From Acidobacteria bacterium OLB17 (GTDB lineage Bacteria > Acidobacteriota > Blastocatellia > Pyrinomonadales > Pyrinomonadaceae): DNA of 45,983 nt. The translations under genes and the position numbers were made by a program. The stretch covers positions 1 through 45,983 of the forward strand of contig LLEU01000043.1 in assembly GCA_001567505.1 (NCBI GenBank), written 5' to 3'. The notes under the pieces are model-generated. The model was not told where the DNA came from. It ran no database searches and was given only the letters and a program-made list of their open reading frames with translations. This document shows positions 1 to 6,082 of this stretch, piece by piece; the stretch's first letter is position 1; every line of letters starts with the position of its first letter.

Positions 1-863
1 TCGATCTTCTTGAATTCAAGATTCGCAAAAGCGGCATTCCGCCTGCGTGCCTGCTCGATCATCGGACCTGATTCATCGACCCCGACGCCCGACGCGATCC
101 GCGGTTCGAGCGCGTTCAGCAACGCGCCGTTGCCGCAGCCGATATCGAGCACGCGTATCGGGCGGTCGGGCAAGTGTGCATTTATCCATTCCCATTCGTC
201 GCGGCGAACGCGTATATCTTCGAACACCGCATCGTAAAGCTCGGCTACGTGGTCGTAGCTCGGGTCGCCGTCGGGCGGCCTCGGTTCGAACCGCTTGATC
301 TTTTCCGAAGGCATCATCCCGAGTCGCTTTTTAAACGCCGCAGCGTATCCGTGCGATTTTCTGCCTTTGCAGCCGATCGTGTAGAGCGGTTTCGCGGTCG
401 AGGTACCGGCCGAGGCGAACCTTTCTTTATCCCGCGAGAATGTCGTGTACCAAAAGAACCCGTGTGCCGGAACGTCGAACGTTCGAGCAAAGAATGGTGC
501 GAACCAGCGAGCCGAACGACAGCAGTAGAACGACGCCGAGCCGTCGGCCGCGAACGGTATATCCATCTGTTCCCACTCGTACGGCGAGAATTGCTCCGGG
601 AATTTCACCGTACCGAACATCGGCCCGTACATCCCGGAATGCCCGACGAAGATGAACTCTTTGATCTGCCCGTCACGCTCCTTGACCTCGGCGATCGCGG
701 CAAGGACATCGCGTTTTGATTCGACGGCGCGCGTGATGACCGTGCATTGCGGGTCCTCATTCCGCTTCGCGTCGGCAAGCGTTTCGGCAACGACCGGGAA
801 TTGCGGCCCGCCGAGGCGATATTTCGTTGTGTAAATGATGAGAGTAAAGAGGTTATCTGCCAT
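1..863 (-). CDS. Class I SAM methyltransferase with caspase-like N-terminal half (partial)
   Basis: The frame is open from the ATG at 863 to the window edge (287 residues), so the C-terminus is missing. Residues about 235-287 show a Rossmann methyltransferase start: the glycine-rich motif VLDIGCGNG near 238-246 and an acidic GVDES motif near 261-265. Residues about 1-190 are not methyltransferase. They carry a hydrophobic strand ending in GHSG (His75) and a second strand ending in FYCC (Cys114/115) followed by RSA, the spacing and context of the His/Cys dyad of clan CD (caspase/CHAT-like) peptidases. The gene follows the DUF58 gene by 18 bases on the same strand and may be co-transcribed. The methyltransferase part is confident. 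The caspase-like reading is inference from motif shape only, and the substrate is unknown. Confidence 0.8.
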   Translation of the reverse strand, partial: MADNLFTLIIYTTKYRLGGPQFPVVAETLADAKRNEDPQCTVITRAVESKRDVLAAIAEVKERDGQIKEFIFVGHSGMYGPMFGTVKFPEQFSPYEWEQMDIPFAADGSASFYCCRSARWFAPFFARTFDVPAHGFFWYTTFSRDKERFASAGTSTAKPLYTIGCKGRKSHGYAAAFKKRLGMMPSEKIKRFEPRPPDGDPSYDHVAELYDAVFEDIRVRRDEWEWINAHLPDRPIRVLDIGCGNGALLNALEPRIASGVGVDESGPMIEQARRRNAAFANLEFKKI

Positions 864-881
864 TTATCGGACCCTGCGGCA

Positions 882-2206
882 CTAGAGAAGGCCGCGCACC
901 TTTACGCGAATATATGATTCGAGAAGCTCGGCCGCAAGCGTCTGGGTCGTAACGTCGAGCGCGAGGCCGCCGAGCGCTTCGACCTGCAGGAGAGCAGCTC
1001 CGCGTTGAACGAGAAGTTCCTCGGCCGCTGACTGTAGGAAAAGCTCCTTCTCATTCTTCGGCGGCGATGAGACAGAGGCGTTCAGGTCGCGGTCGGCGAT
1101 CGTCGCAACAAGCGGCAGATGCCGTGGACGCAGAAGCGGCAGGGCTTCGAGCAGGCGGCTCGAACTGTCCTTGTCGATGACGTCGGTCAATATCACGACG
1201 AACGCACGCTTTTTCATATTCGAGGCGATGAACTGAAAGCTCCGCGAATACGACGATTCGACCAGCGAAGGCTCGATATCTACGAGAGCTTCAAGCGCGG
1301 CATCCATCTGGCCGACACCTCGCTTCGGCGGAAGATAGCGAATCACACGTCGTCCGAACACAACGATCCCGCAGTTGTCACCCGCACGCGAACAGGCCGA
1401 CATCAGCGCAAGGCTTGCGTGCAGGGCCGTTTCGAACTTCGTTTCGCTATCGATCCTGCCCGTCATCAGGCGGCCTGCGTCAAGAGCGACGATGACGGTC
1501 TGGTCGCGTTCGATCTGATGCTGGATCGACGTCAGCTTCGATCGACGCGCCGTTGCCGTCCAGGAGATATTCCGCATCTCATCGCCCGCAACGTAATCCC
1601 GCAGGATTCGAATTCACGGCCTTCGCCGCGACGGACAGCCCGCCTTTGGACGGCGAGGAATGAACGCGCTCCGAGGGCACGCAGCTCGATCTCGCGAACG
1701 CGGCGAATATTCGGGTAAACCTTAAGGCTCTCCGCCGCACCGAGCGAAGTTTGACACCAAACGAGGCCGAAGCGCGACAGAAATCGGACAGCGGTCTCAC
1801 CGAATTCATAAAGTCCGCGGCGTGGCGGCGTCAAGGAATAGCTGTATGTGCCGACGCTGTTCGGTTCAAGCTGCATCGTCGATTCGCGGCCCGTTTCGCC
1901 CAAGTGCATATCCGGTGGGATCTCGTCCTTTACCTTCAAAAGGACCGTGCGGCGGCTCGAATTCGTAATATGCAGCGTTACTTCGGTCGGATCGCCGATC
2001 GCCGGCCGCTTTTGGAATACGCGGGCGGCCGAAAGCTCTGCGGCGGTCTTCCGGCTCGCGAAATGGTCCGCGATCGCGGCAATGATAAGAAGTACGTCAA
2101 ATGCAAGGACGAACCAGCCGAGGCTCGCAAAGGCGAACGTCGCCAAAAGAAGCACGGCTGCCGCTATCAGAAGGGCATAGAACCTATTTGAGAAGACGAA
2201 TTTCAC
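882..2206 (-). CDS. DUF58 domain protein (frameshifted)
   Basis: Two overlapping frames together give one DUF58 protein of about 440 residues. The upstream part (from the ATG at 2206) starts with two adjacent hydrophobic segments (about residues 8-48) followed by an extracytoplasmic beta-rich region. It reaches the family's RRGEGREFES motif and then leaves frame. The downstream part resumes with GDEMRNISWTATARR, QHQIERDQT and the VWA-like strand VIVALDAGRLM. One base is missing at about 1603-1606 (in the gene: GAATC then CTGCGG). DUF58 proteins usually work with MoxR AAA+ ATPases, but none is in view. Because both halves are well conserved up to the break, a sequencing indel is more likely than decay. 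Confidence 0.85.
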
Positions 2207-2282
2207 TTACTATCGGATCGATACGATCTCGGCACTTCGGATCGGTAGATTATACCACCAACGAGAAAGCTATCGAGGGGAC

Positions 2283-2316
2283 TTGACAAGAATTAGAATT
2301 GGAATTATTCTAATTC
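2283..2316 (+). promoter_or_regulatory. PerR/Fur-type operator overlapping a sigma-70 promoter
   Basis: TTGACA at 2283-2288 and TATTCT at 2306-2311, 17 bases apart, form a good sigma-70 promoter. A perfect 10-base inverted repeat (GAATTAGAAT at 2290-2299, ATTCTAATTC at 2307-2316) lies across the spacer and the -10. Its A+T-rich half-sites resemble PerR/Fur boxes. Transcription would start only a few bases before the ATG at 2322, so the message may be almost leaderless. Autoregulation by the adjacent regulator is inferred. Confidence 0.75.
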
Positions 2317-2321
2317 AAGTT

Positions 2322-2726
2322 ATGAAGTTCTCGGCGATAAGCGAATTAGGACTGACACGGCAGCGAGAGGTGGTGCTTGAGGTGGTGCGTGAGGCACACG
2401 GACACCTTACCGCCAACGATGTCTTCGTTGCGGCAAAGGCCAAGCTTCCGAGCATCAGCTTTGCGACCGTGTATAACTCGCTTCGATACCTGAAGGAATC
2501 CGGGCACATTGCCGAGATCCCGTTCGGGAACGGAGCGAGCCGGTTCGATAAATTCACACATCGCCACGATCACGCAATTTGTACATCATGCGGCAAACTT
2601 GTCGATATCGAGATGGAGCTTCCGCCCGATCTTGTAAAGCGGGCCGCAAAATATTCAAAGTTCAAGGCCGAGACACTTGAGTTCACGCTGCGTGGGCTCT
2701 GTCCGGATTGTGTAAAAAAAGGATAA
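2322..2726 (+). CDS. perR: Fur-family peroxide-type repressor (PerR-like)
   Basis: This 134-residue protein has the Fur architecture: an N-terminal winged helix (about 1-75, with LTRQREVVLEVV and SFATVYNSLRYL) and a C-terminal metal-binding dimerisation domain. The histidine-rich THRHDH stretch (about 79-84) gives regulatory-site ligands. CTSC (87-90) and CPDC (127-130) form the structural zinc site. I chose the ATG at 2322 because the protein then begins just before the LTRQR helix; a longer reading from 2283 would translate the promoter. No Shine-Dalgarno precedes it, consistent with a short leader. It lies 20 bases upstream of a peroxiredoxin gene, which favours a PerR (peroxide-sensing) role over iron-sensing Fur. 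The subfamily call rests on that context. Confidence 0.88.
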   Translation: MKFSAISELGLTRQREVVLEVVREAHGHLTANDVFVAAKAKLPSISFATVYNSLRYLKESGHIAEIPFGNGASRFDKFTHRHDHAICTSCGKLVDIEMELPPDLVKRAAKYSKFKAETLEFTLRGLCPDCVKKG

Positions 2727-2746
2727 AAAAAGGAGAGAATATAACA

Positions 2747-3334
2747 ATGTCAACTGCAACAGGAACCGCGTCCGAAGCTGTCGTGACCGCGCCGATCGCA
2801 AAGGTCGGCCAGCCGGCACCTGACTTCAATATGCCATCGACCAAGAATATCGACACGCTTGCCGAGAACGTAAAGCTGGCCGATTACAAGGGCAAATGGC
2901 TCATTCTGCTTTTCTACCCGCTCGATTTCACGTTCGTTTGCCCGACCGAACTGATCCACTTCTCGGATCGGCTCGAGGAATTCCAGGGAATCGGCGCTGA
3001 GGTCGTGGGCGTTTCGACCGACTCTGTACATTCGCACCGCGCGTGGCTCAAGACCCCGCGAGACAAGAACGGGATCGAGGGCGTGAAATACCCGATCGCT
3101 TCCGACACGGCCGGCAAGCTTGCGCGTCAATACAACATCCTCGTCGAGGATGCGAACATCGCGCTTCGCGGCCTTTTCATCATCGATCCGGAAGGCGTGC
3201 TTCAGTATTCGGTCGTTCAGAGCCTGAACATCGGCCGTTCGGTCGATGAGACGCTTCGCGTGCTTCAGGGATTGCAGACCGGCGGGCTTTGCTCGGCCGA
3301 CTGGAAGCCCGGCCAGGAGAATCTGAAGGTCTAA
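2747..3334 (+). CDS. Typical 2-Cys peroxiredoxin (AhpC/Prx family)
   Basis: The 195-residue protein reduces hydrogen and organic peroxides through a peroxidatic cysteine in FTFVCPTE (Cys65) and a resolving cysteine in GGLCSADWKPG (Cys182), the classical typical 2-Cys arrangement. The start at 2747 is set by AGGAG at 2731-2735; an upstream in-frame alternative would overlap perR and lacks a ribosome site. The first 20 residues are Ala/Thr-rich and not conserved in the family. It follows perR at 20 bases and is probably in the same peroxide-induced transcript. Reduction is probably by a thioredoxin system, possibly including the thioredoxin-like protein downstream. Confidence 0.95.
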   Translation: MSTATGTASEAVVTAPIAKVGQPAPDFNMPSTKNIDTLAENVKLADYKGKWLILLFYPLDFTFVCPTELIHFSDRLEEFQGIGAEVVGVSTDSVHSHRAWLKTPRDKNGIEGVKYPIASDTAGKLARQYNILVEDANIALRGLFIIDPEGVLQYSVVQSLNIGRSVDETLRVLQGLQTGGLCSADWKPGQENLKV

Positions 3335-3348
3335 GGTTATTACAAGCT

Positions 3349-3433
3349 CAGCCGCAGACGGGACGGCCCTTCACGGGAGAGGGAATATGCAAGGAGTATT
3401 CTTTCGTGGCGAGGAATGGACCATCTGCGGCTG
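3349..3433. repeat. Inverted repeat, 10-base arms flanking 65 bases
   Basis: CAGCCGCAGA at 3349-3358 and TCTGCGGCTG at 3424-3433 are exact reverse complements in the gap between the peroxiredoxin and thioredoxin-like genes. The interior holds a smaller inverted pair (GAATA/TATTC). It could be an mRNA processing or attenuation structure, or a miniature repeat element; no transposase or target duplication is visible. Confidence 0.5.
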
Positions 3434-3455
3434 TCATTTTTGAGGTGAAAAGGCT

Positions 3456-3932
3456 ATGCCGATGAGAATTGGGGACCAGCGGCCTTCGTTCGAAGGCGCA
3501 ACGCACTGGTTGAATGAGTTGCAGGAAACGGCCGACGATCATGTCAACGGCCAGCCGACGCTCGTCTATTTTTGGGCGACGAGCTGCGGCATCTGCAAAG
3601 AGAATATGCCCAAATTGCAGGCGCTGAAAGCGAAATACAAGAATGCCGGCCTTCGCACGGTCGCGATCCATATGCCGCGATACGAATCCGATACGGACGT
3701 TGAAGCCGTCAAGGAAACGATCGCCGCGCATTGCATCGACGATGTCTGCGCGATCGACAACGAGCACAAGCTCAAGGACGCGTTCCTGAACGAGCAGGGC
3801 TGGGTTCCCGTCTATTATCTTTTCGACGCGGAAGGCAAACTCAAGAGCCGTGCCGCGGGCGAATTCGGGATCGGCGTCCTGACCGGCGCACTCGAAAAGA
3901 TGTTCCCCGAAGCGCAGTCAGCCGAAGCGTAA
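3456..3932 (+). CDS. TlpA/thioredoxin-like protein
   Basis: 158 residues with a thioredoxin fold: TLVYFWATSCGICKENMP carries the redox CxxC (Cys44, Cys47), and a cis-proline-type segment WVPVYYLFD lies near 112-120. There is no signal peptide, so unlike most TlpA/ResA proteins it should act in the cytoplasm, either as reductant of the upstream peroxiredoxin or as a general disulfide reductase. A GAGGTG ribosome site lies about 8 bases before the ATG. The 121-base gap from the peroxiredoxin gene contains an inverted repeat, so transcription may be partly uncoupled. Confidence 0.85.
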   Translation: MPMRIGDQRPSFEGATHWLNELQETADDHVNGQPTLVYFWATSCGICKENMPKLQALKAKYKNAGLRTVAIHMPRYESDTDVEAVKETIAAHCIDDVCAIDNEHKLKDAFLNEQGWVPVYYLFDAEGKLKSRAAGEFGIGVLTGALEKMFPEAQSAEA

Positions 3933-4027
3933 AGCCGGCGTGCGGAAACGGAATGTCGTTGGGACGACATGAGGTAGCGCCTTTTGTCTCGGGCCTATCA
4001 ACAGGGCGTTTGCAAGGCGGAATGATC

Positions 4028-4218
4028 TCAGCTAAGGGCTTGAGCTACAAGGAAGATTTCTATCGATATGCGTCTTAACGGGGTTTTTACGTCGCCACTA
4101 GTGGCTTGTCTTGATATTCAGTAAACGTGCGGTTGCAGGGAGTGCATCTAAAACGTTGTAAGCCTTTGCGGTCGCGTCCGTGACGCTTCGCTTTTGCCTC
4201 GCAATTATGGCAGACCAT
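4028..4218 (-). pseudogene. Remnant of an IS1-type transposase (InsA zinc-ribbon N-terminus)
   Basis: A 43-codon frame from the ATG at 4218 to a stop at 4087 has the InsA-type zinc ribbon: CHNC (Cys3/Cys6) and CTPC (Cys25/Cys28) around HGRDRKGLQRFR, ending in RTFTE. In intact elements a helix-turn-helix follows. Here a recognisable piece (RRISIEIFLVAQALS) continues in another frame and then hits a stop at 4028-4030. No catalytic DDE part follows, so this is a decayed fragment. It lies next to the odd tRNA and marks this patch as a former insertion site. Confidence 0.65.
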
Positions 4219-4220
4219 TG

Positions 4221-4241
4221 GTGAATCTCCTGTTGATTCAC
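4221..4241. repeat. Hairpin enclosing the ribosome site of the transposase remnant
   Basis: GTGAATC (4221-4227) and GATTCAC (4235-4241) pair around a 7-base loop. Read on the minus strand, the AGGAG ribosome site of the IS remnant lies in the loop and start of the right arm, immediately upstream of its ATG at 4218. Insertion sequences often hide the transposase start this way against read-through from outside promoters. Confidence 0.55.
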
Positions 4242-4338
4242 ACTGGCAAAAGCGTATAATGAGATTGGAGATCGCACGGCTTTTGCTGTGTAGTTAAGCG
4301 TCAGAGGTAGTTAGCGCTATCTCTGGGGCATCCTGAAC

Positions 4339-4429
4339 ACCGTGGGTGCGGGATTCGAACCCGCGAAACGCGTAGGAACGTTTGCTCAATTATCAGTCGA
4401 GTGCAATAGACCACTCTGCCAACCCACGG
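4339..4429 (-). tRNA. Class II tRNA, apparent anticodon GAU, non-canonical
   Basis: The minus strand folds into a full cloverleaf. The acceptor CCGTGGGT pairs with ACCCACGG (8 pairs). The D arm GCAG/TTGC (last pair G-U) encloses AGTGGTCTA. The anticodon stem CTCGA/TTGAG encloses the 7-base loop CTGATAA. A long variable arm (AAACG/CGTTT) follows, then a perfect T arm GCGGG/TTCGAAT/CCCGC. The loop puts GAU at positions 34-36, an isoleucine anticodon, although long variable arms belong to Leu, Ser, Tyr and Sec tRNAs. One base beyond the normal 7+5 acceptor/T geometry gives an 8+5 stack as in bacterial selenocysteine tRNA. The discriminator would be U and no CCA is encoded. It may be an unusual functional tRNA, an acquired one, or a decayed Ser/Leu tRNA. 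Confidence 0.7.
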
Positions 4430-4439
4430 AAACTCAACG

Positions 4440-4507
4440 GAAGCCAGCAATTTGCTGGCTTCTTCTGTTTTAAATCCTTCAAAGATCGTGCGATAATCCC
4501 TTATCGC
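4440..4507 (-). other. Structured 5' leader of the tRNA transcript
   Basis: Between the predicted start (about 4508) and the tRNA lie two strong hairpins: GCGATAA/TTATCGC with a 4-base loop (4490-4507) at the very 5' end, and GAAGCCAGC/GCTGGCTTC with a 5-base loop (4440-4462). The second is followed by TTCTGTTTT on the plus strand, so it would also act as an intrinsic terminator for plus-strand transcription. Confidence 0.5.
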
Positions 4508-4514
4508 TACATCT

Positions 4515-4542
4515 ATTATAAGCACTATCCATAGCGTGTCAA
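4515..4542 (-). promoter_or_regulatory. Consensus sigma-70 promoter reading toward the tRNA
   Basis: On the minus strand TTGACA (4542-4537) and TATAAT (4520-4515) are separated by 16 bases, both hexamers matching the consensus exactly. Transcription would start near 4508 and run through the two leader hairpins into the tRNA. Confidence 0.75.
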
Positions 4543-4608
4543 TAGGGAGAGCCATCAATCTGCCATAAAAGTGAAAATATATCTTGTATCCTATGGCTCA
4601 ATATGTGC

Positions 4609-4614
4609 TATAGT
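4609..4614 (+). promoter_or_regulatory. Extended -10 element for the winged-helix-like gene
   Basis: TGC-TATAGT (hexamer 4609-4614) is an extended -10 box 20 bases before the ATG at 4635. No convincing -35 is seen at normal spacing. Together with the tRNA promoter it makes this a divergent promoter region. Confidence 0.45.
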
Positions 4615-4634
4615 CTTTTTGGAGGCTAAGCCAG

Positions 4635-5489
4635 ATGACTGAACAAACTAGCGAACCGAACGAAAAGAAACCCAAAACCCCGAAGCACAGAAGCCCCAAT
4701 TATCCGTATGTCGGCCTAGAGGAATCCCTTGAAAAGGCCGCTGAGATTCAAAAGGCTGGAGGTATCCACGCCGTCGGTTTCAAAACCTTGATGGAGATAT
4801 GGGATTATAAAACGGGAACGACTAGCTCTGTGATAGCAGCGCTTAAATCTTTTGGTCTGGTAGAAGTTTCAGGGAACGGTGACACTCGCCAAGTGAAACT
4901 GACCGAAACGGCCCGGAAAATTCTAGCGGATCACTCCGAAGCCACCACACTAAAGAAACAGGCCGCTGTTTCGGCTCCTCTGTATAGGCGCCTTTGGCAG
5001 AAATTCGGGCCAGATTTGCCGACCAACGATAAGGTTATGGGCGAATATCTCGAGTTTGAAGAACACTTCAATCCGGCCTCTGTTGCCGGGGTTATTGCTG
5101 ATTTTCGATCAACTATTACCTATGCAAACCTGTCCGAATCTGATAAAATCACCGATACGGATGGCGAGGGAGGTGAAGAAAATCAGTCCGAACCGCCCGC
5201 CAACAAGGGCAGCCAGAGCAACGGCGGTTTTGGCACGTCGAGAAACCCCGGCGGGGTAAAGCCTCCCGTACTAAAGGACGGCATTATGTACAGCATCACT
5301 ATCGACGTTTTGGAGAACGGGCAAATAAACGTTGTGACAGCGGGCGATCTCAACGAAAAGACGTTCGCTCTCGTAAGTGAGATATTTGGTCTGAAAGCGA
5401 AGCACGAAAATAAAACCGACCCCCAAACCGCATCCAACACAAAATACTCCCCAAACGATGATCGGTACTATGAAGAAACCGAGCAATGA
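4635..5489 (+). CDS. Conserved hypothetical protein with winged-helix-like N-terminus
   Basis: 284 residues, no signal peptide or membrane segment. Residues about 25-100 look like a winged helix (VGLEESLEKAAEI, TTSSVIAALKSFGLVEV, VKLTETARKILA), the pattern of a MarR-like DNA-binding fold. A helical segment follows (about 110-165: PLYRRLWQKFG, MGEYLEFEEHF, VAGVIADFRSTITYANL), then a Gly/Ser/Asn-rich linker (about 175-215) and a short C-terminal beta-alpha region with Lys/Asn/Thr-rich tail. Start supported by GGAGG at 4621-4625. Codon and base composition are more A+T-rich than the flanking genes, which suggests acquisition. It is a single-gene unit ending at a strong terminator. I recognise the fold class but not a function; regulator or scaffold are both possible. 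Confidence 0.75.
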   Translation: MTEQTSEPNEKKPKTPKHRSPNYPYVGLEESLEKAAEIQKAGGIHAVGFKTLMEIWDYKTGTTSSVIAALKSFGLVEVSGNGDTRQVKLTETARKILADHSEATTLKKQAAVSAPLYRRLWQKFGPDLPTNDKVMGEYLEFEEHFNPASVAGVIADFRSTITYANLSESDKITDTDGEGGEENQSEPPANKGSQSNGGFGTSRNPGGVKPPVLKDGIMYSITIDVLENGQINVVTAGDLNEKTFALVSEIFGLKAKHENKTDPQTASNTKYSPNDDRYYEETEQ

Positions 5490-5490
5490 C

Positions 5491-5520
5491 GAAGGCCGGA
5501 ATCTCCGGCCTTTCCTTTTT
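5491..5520 (+). terminator. Rho-independent terminator
   Basis: AAGGCCGGA/TCCGGCCTT with a 3-base loop followed by TCCTTTTT, immediately after the stop of the gene at 4635-5489. Confidence 0.85.
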
Positions 5521-5599
5521 CAGTGTTCAATGTGGGTACTCAACTAGAGCAACACAGAATTATATCACGACCAAGTATTGCCCCCGAGGTCGAAAACGC

Positions 5600-6082
5600 T
5601 TATAAAAGCGGGCGGCTTGTGAAGACCCAGAAAAGGATCAAGCCGCTTGCGACGATCGAGCCTACAAGCAGCAGGAAGAGTCCGGCCATCAATCCGAAAA
5701 TAAAGAGGTAATCGCCTCTCGTGCCCTTGCCGCGGCCTGTCGCTCGTGCACGGATCAGATCCATATTCTTCTTATTCGAACGCCAAACGAGATCGAACGC
5801 GTCACCTAAGAACGGGATCATACCAACGATGTAGTCGATGGCGATATTCAGCGCCATCCGCAAAAGCGTGATCTTCGGGACGCCGTAGCGAGCTCCTGAG
5901 AACAGGATGTAGATCGACGGGATGAAGGTCAGCGTGTCGCCAATATTCGGGATAAGGCCGATCAGCGCATCGAGGCCGAAGCGCCAGCCGGTCCCCGGAA
6001 TTCGAAAAAGGCCGTCGAGGTACCGTGCCAAGTCGTCGAGCCCTTTCTCGATCTCGATCTCTTTGCGTTCGAGTTTCGTCAT
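5600..6082 (-). CDS. DUF4112 family membrane protein
   Basis: 160 residues. The DUF4112 signature is clear: LDGLFRIPGTGWRFGLDALIGLIPNIGDTL-like text near 22-52, a second membrane region with VGMIPFLGDAFDLVWRSNKKN (about 85-105), and a C-terminal hydrophobic segment (about 128-155). The family is an inner-membrane protein of unknown function. Its ATG overlaps the TGA of the upstream HEAT-cyclophilin gene by 4 bases, so the two are translationally coupled and it is the last gene of the OsmC operon. Confidence 0.88.
   Translation of the reverse strand: MTKLERKEIEIEKGLDDLARYLDGLFRIPGTGWRFGLDALIGLIPNIGDTLTFIPSIYILFSGARYGVPKITLLRMALNIAIDYIVGMIPFLGDAFDLVWRSNKKNMDLIRARATGRGKGTRGDYLFIFGLMAGLFLLLVGSIVASGLILFWVFTSRPLL

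Noticed and set aside
3953..3970. Terminator after the thioredoxin-like gene (ATGTCGT/ACGACAT hairpin)
   Set aside because: The stem is perfect but only 7 pairs and has no T-run, so it is not called as a terminator.
4440..4462. Intrinsic terminator on the plus strand
   Set aside because: The hairpin and T-run would fit, but no plus-strand gene ends nearby; it is better seen as part of the minus-strand tRNA leader.
4301..4558. 85-codon minus-strand frame across the tRNA and its leader
   Set aside because: It runs through the promoter, the two hairpins and the whole cloverleaf, and the RNA structure explains the sequence better.
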